Below are positions 60,801-64,000 of a stretch of 64,000 bases of DNA, one piece after another (position 1 is the stretch's first letter; every line of letters starts with the position of its first letter). This DNA comes from Aquilaria yunnanensis (lineage: Eukaryota; Streptophyta; Magnoliopsida; Malvales; Thymelaeaceae), in the NCBI GenBank assembly GCA_039654915.1, contig CM077594.1:101942893-102006892 (forward strand). Direction: 5' to 3'. A model generated the notes under the pieces. The model saw only the letters and a program-made list of their open reading frames with translations, did not search any database and was not told the origin of the DNA. Both the position numbers and the translations under genes were made by a program.

Positions 60801-61259
60801 TATTATTTATGTGTATGATAATGCATATTTTAAATTATAATTATTAATTGTACAAAATGTTTTAAAAAATATTACTTTACTTTCTAAAATTTTAAATTTG
60901 TAATTTGTAAAATATATAATTTCGTATATGATTATTATATGACATATTTTAAATATATATTATTATATTTTTAATAATAACAATAATAGTAAGTATTATA
61001 TTTAAAACTATACATATTATTATTCTAATAAAAATATATAAATATGATACATATGATACATTATTTAATGTATGTATGTATGTAGCATATATATTTAATG
61101 TATATATATGCTATAAGTAAAGTATATATTCTTATATATGATACATTATATTATTATTATTATCATTACTATTATTATAATTATTATATATGTGTATGAT
61201 AATATTATTTTAAATTATAATTATTATTTGTAAATTTTTTTATAAAAATATTACTTTAC

Positions 61260-61296
<37 letters not shown>

Positions 61297-61380
61297 GTAT
61301 GATTATTTTCATTATACATTAGACCGTTTGTAATAGTCATATATCATATTTTTATTATTATAAAAATTATAAATATAATA

Positions 61381-61381
61381 C

Positions 61382-61444
<63 letters not shown>
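61381..61444. repeat. TTA microsatellite in the CACTA element
   Basis: (ATT)n run of about 64 bp close to the right subterminal region. Confidence 0.9.
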
Positions 61445-61445
<1 letters not shown>

Positions 61446-61674
61446 AAATATAATAATATATATTTATAATTACCAACGCGCTGATGTGTCAGTAATTTGC
61501 CCGTTAGAAAATAGTTGATTTATCAACGTGTTGACCGTTTGTAAATTACCAATGCATTAATGCGTTGATAAATTTTAATTTTTTTTACCAATAGTCTGAC
61601 GCGTTGGAAATTACCAACGTGCAAGCCATTGGTAATTTGCCCGTTGGAAAAAACTAGTTTTTTTAGTAGTGCAT

Positions 61675-63440
61675 GAGACTTTATATATGTTCTGGAAATT
61701 TCAAGGTTCTTAAGAAATGTAGGGTACTTTCTACATGCGGAAACTGCAACAAGATTTCTTACCTTTAAGGCTTGGGTATCAGATTAGCTCATTGATAGTC
61801 ACAAGTAGTGACACTTTGAATGGTTTATATACCTAGTATGTACACTCATTTTTTTGGCTTGGTGGAAATAAATGCACATTTCGGCATGCTCCATTTCATG
61901 CAAAGTCAATTATAGCAAGACGAGATAGATTTAGGAAGTATCACAATAAATATCTTAAATCATTTTCAATACACAACATCCTCTGTGTTAGGGAAAACAG
62001 TGCAGTTCAATCCGAGCCCCTTCCCTCTAGAATTCTTCGTCCCTAATGGCATTTAACAACTGTCAAGTCAAATTGGTGCTGTAGCATGGGCAAAAAAAAA
62101 AAAGAATTAGTGGGCAACCTAAACTTCTGCATGGAGTTACTATACCTTTTGCATCTTCACCTTTGGAAGCCAAACTTTATGGTTTATTAGAGGTAGATAA
62201 AGTAGCATGCAGACTTCATATCCCTAATGCTAATTTTCTTTCAGATTGTGCTCAGATTCTGCAGGTGATCTGAGGAACTATCTCTTTAGCCTCTCAGGTA
62301 CAACAAACAACCTAGCAAATCATTGCAATGCTCAATTCCATTCCTCGTGGTACTGTAGTAATTGTTTCCTGGAAAAAGGTGATAGTAACTCATCAAATTG
62401 CAACATCTCTTATCCTTTAGCTTTAGCTTACTGTTTATGATTACAAAAAAAATGATGAAAATATCAACAATAAAATAATAGTAGTAGATGAATGTAGGAA
62501 CATAGTTGTTACTTTTTGTATTGCAATTTAAATTAGTCATATTATTAAATAAATTTTATAAAAAAATTATACATGTAGCACTATCTATTTTAAATAGCGT
62601 TGCACTAATTAAAACCCTTAGTGACAGCTTCAAAAAATGCATGCCAAAAGTTCTCCTATCCATGGCTAATTAGGTTCAAACGTACATTCTTAGAAGCGGA
62701 AAACCGGCTAGCCCTTGAGGATCATCCCCTATTCTCCTCTTTAGAACTTGTTTGTATCTTGAGTAGAAGTTGGTTTAAGCAACTCATGTGATCAACTATA
62801 AATTAAGTACACAATGAAAAGTTTTGTTATATGAGTGTGTGCATGTCGAAATATTTACTTATTTGTGTTCTGTCCAGTTGATTTTTTTTAGTTGATGAGA
62901 TTAATGTTGTTTTGGTGGTTAATATGAAACCCTTAAGCTCTTGACCTCAAATAGCTATATGTAAGGAATAGGCTTCAGTTGAAGCTTTTGGATAGTTCAT
63001 CAAACAATGCAATGCGGCTAAGAGAATTACCTATACTTTTTTTTTTTTTGACAAAAGATATTTTTTCCTTTTAAAAGTGAGCCAAACAGTATCTTATAAA
63101 CCAATAAGAGTATAAGAATTTAAGGGACAACAAGAATATAAAATTGGCTATAAAAGGCTACTCGTTCATCTGATATTGAATGAAGGAAAGAGAATCAGAA
63201 CAAATCAAACTTTTCAAATAAGTCAAAATAAATTTGGAGTATAGAATTCACAATCATTAAAACAAAACTTAGACCAAGTTAACAATCACTAAGCAGAGTT
63301 AGAACTAACCAGGTATTAGAGATTTGAACAAGACAATTTATAAGACGATTTATAAAAATAAAAAATAACCTATAAAACCTAAAAAAAACTAACTTTACTC
63401 TATACAATTGTCTCTATATCTATTGCTAAGCATCTCAACA
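61675..63440. other. Intergenic between two CACTA elements; no supported gene
   Basis: Mixed composition. Short frames at 62246-62440 and elsewhere have no family signal. No repeat pairs recognised. Confidence 0.5.
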
Positions 63441-63442
63441 CC

Positions 63443-64000
63443 CACTACTAAAAAATTTCTCTTTTCCAACTGTTTTATTACCAATGGTTAAGCTATTGGT
63501 AATTACCAACGGTCAAGTCGTTGGTAATTACCAACGTGTAGAACCGTTGGTAAAAATTTTCCAACGTGCACGCGTTGGTGCTTATGTTTTTTTTTTGTTA
63601 CCAACGGTTGTGACCGTTGGAATAGGTTCCTACTATCATGCGTTGGAAAAGATATACAATAATTAGGAAAATGAATGTGTAATCTTTTCAACGGCTTAAG
63701 CCGTTGGAAAAAAAAAGGTCTTGTACATTTACCAACGGCTTCAACCGTTGGAAGCTGATTAATGAAACGGTGCGTTTCGGCCTTAGGTTTCCAACGGCTA
63801 AGGCCGTTGAAAAAGTTGTTTTTAAATTCCCCCCCCCCCCCCCCCCCCCCAGCGCCAGTCGTCTTCCTCGTCGCGACTCAAACGCGTCTCTCTCCCCTGC
63901 AACTCGTCTTCTTCGCACAGCACACACATTCACGTGGAGTCGTCGATTAGGGCCCGAAACAGCTTCTTCCAGATCGGAAATGCGTGGATCTGGTGTCGTT
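63443..64000 (+). mobile_element. Left end of a second CACTA element with a palindromic subterminal array (runs off the window)
   Basis: Starts CACTACTAAAAAATTTC at 63443. Within the next 370 bp are eight short palindromes, mostly CCAACGG-N5/6-CCGTTGG (63481-63499, 63506-63524, 63531-63550, 63561-63578, 63601-63620, 63689-63707, 63732-63751, 63791-63809). The same motif lines the ends of the 59030-61671 element, so the two are one family. After a poly(C) tract the sequence becomes GC-rich and gene-like (63850-64000), perhaps captured DNA or an element gene. The right end is beyond the window. Confidence 0.75.
63829..63850. repeat. Poly(C) tract, 22 bases
   Basis: Uninterrupted C run separating the palindromic array from the GC-rich segment. 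Confidence 0.8.

Larger units (their letters stand above)
59030..61671. mobile_element. Non-autonomous CACTA element, complete, CAT target duplication
   Basis: Ends CACCACTAAAATTTTGG and, at the right, TTTTTTAGTAGTG, whose reverse complement is CACTACTAAAAAA. The 3-bp flanks are both CAT (59027-59029 and 61672-61674), as expected for CACTA elements. Subterminal regions (59040-59360 and 61470-61650) are dense in CCAACG / CGTTGG motifs. The interior has an A-rich part (59380-59880), a purine-rich gene-like part (59930-60400) and long microsatellites (TG, TCA, TTA). No transposase, so it depends on an autonomous relative. Confidence 0.85.

Noticed and set aside
60558..60818. Poly-Met, poly-His and Cys/Val frames
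   Set aside because: They are translations of the TG and TCA microsatellites.

Overview
The window is nuclear DNA of a flowering plant, most likely a eudicot. It is AT-rich, has long intergenic stretches, spliced genes with GT-AG introns, a Ty1/copia LTR retrotransposon and many small non-autonomous DNA transposons. No bacterial, organellar or viral gene block was seen. The species cannot be named from the sequence. LAYOUT: (1) 1-4233 is the 3' part of a Ty1/copia element with an uninterrupted gag-pol frame, polypurine tract and short 3' LTR. (2) 4.2-11 kb is gene-poor, with two MULE-type elements (7898-9083, carrying an internal palindromic MITE, and 10078-10533). (3) 11.1-15.1 kb on the minus strand is a complete nine-exon gene for a mitochondrial class III aminotransferase (AGT2 family). 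(4) 15.3-29.4 kb is intergenic and built largely of inverted-repeat elements (16.65-18.17, 18349-18799, 21377-22731, 23221-24420, about 27.66-28.41 kb), a reversed hAT fragment (20.74-21.33 kb), a CACTA end (25045) and decayed tandem repeats (26.1-27.2 kb). (5) 29.46-31.42 kb on the minus strand is a four-exon AlkB-type Fe(II)/2-oxoglutarate dioxygenase gene with a long Ser-rich N-terminus. (6) 32-42.4 kb is repeat-rich: two members of one hAT family (33145-34104 and 37001-37955), two related MITEs (32028-32616, 36436-36967), a Stowaway-like MITE and a frameshifted piece of a Raf-like protein kinase. (7) 42.7-44.2 kb on the plus strand is a two-exon gene for a membrane-anchored lectin/PAN (apple) domain protein. 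(8) 44.3-53.9 kb is mostly intergenic, with a possible start-less first exon (44.9-45.1 kb), a MULE (48404-49543), a palindromic MITE, a CAGTGGCGGA-type hAT MITE with a perfect 8-bp target duplication (52140-52597) and an unknown 125-codon frame. (9) 53.96-55.8 kb on the minus strand is the gene for cytosolic ribosomal protein eS12, with a 5'-UTR intron and a telo-box. (10) 56-64 kb is intergenic, with a complete non-autonomous CACTA element (59030-61671, CAT duplication) and the left end of a second CACTA element (63443 onward) lined with perfect or near-perfect short palindromes. HOW THE PARTS RELATE: the four intact genes are housekeeping or single-function genes with no operon-like or pathway link to each other. 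What stands out is the number of small inverted-repeat transposons. For nine of them target-site duplications can be read directly: the MULE-type copies at 7898, 10078, 18349, 21377, 32028, 36436 and 48404, the hAT copy at 37001 and the CAGTGGCGGA element at 52140; the CACTA element at 59030 has its expected 3-bp duplication too. I did not find a convincing undescribed enzyme system. The most unusual structural signal is the palindromic subterminal array of the CACTA family.
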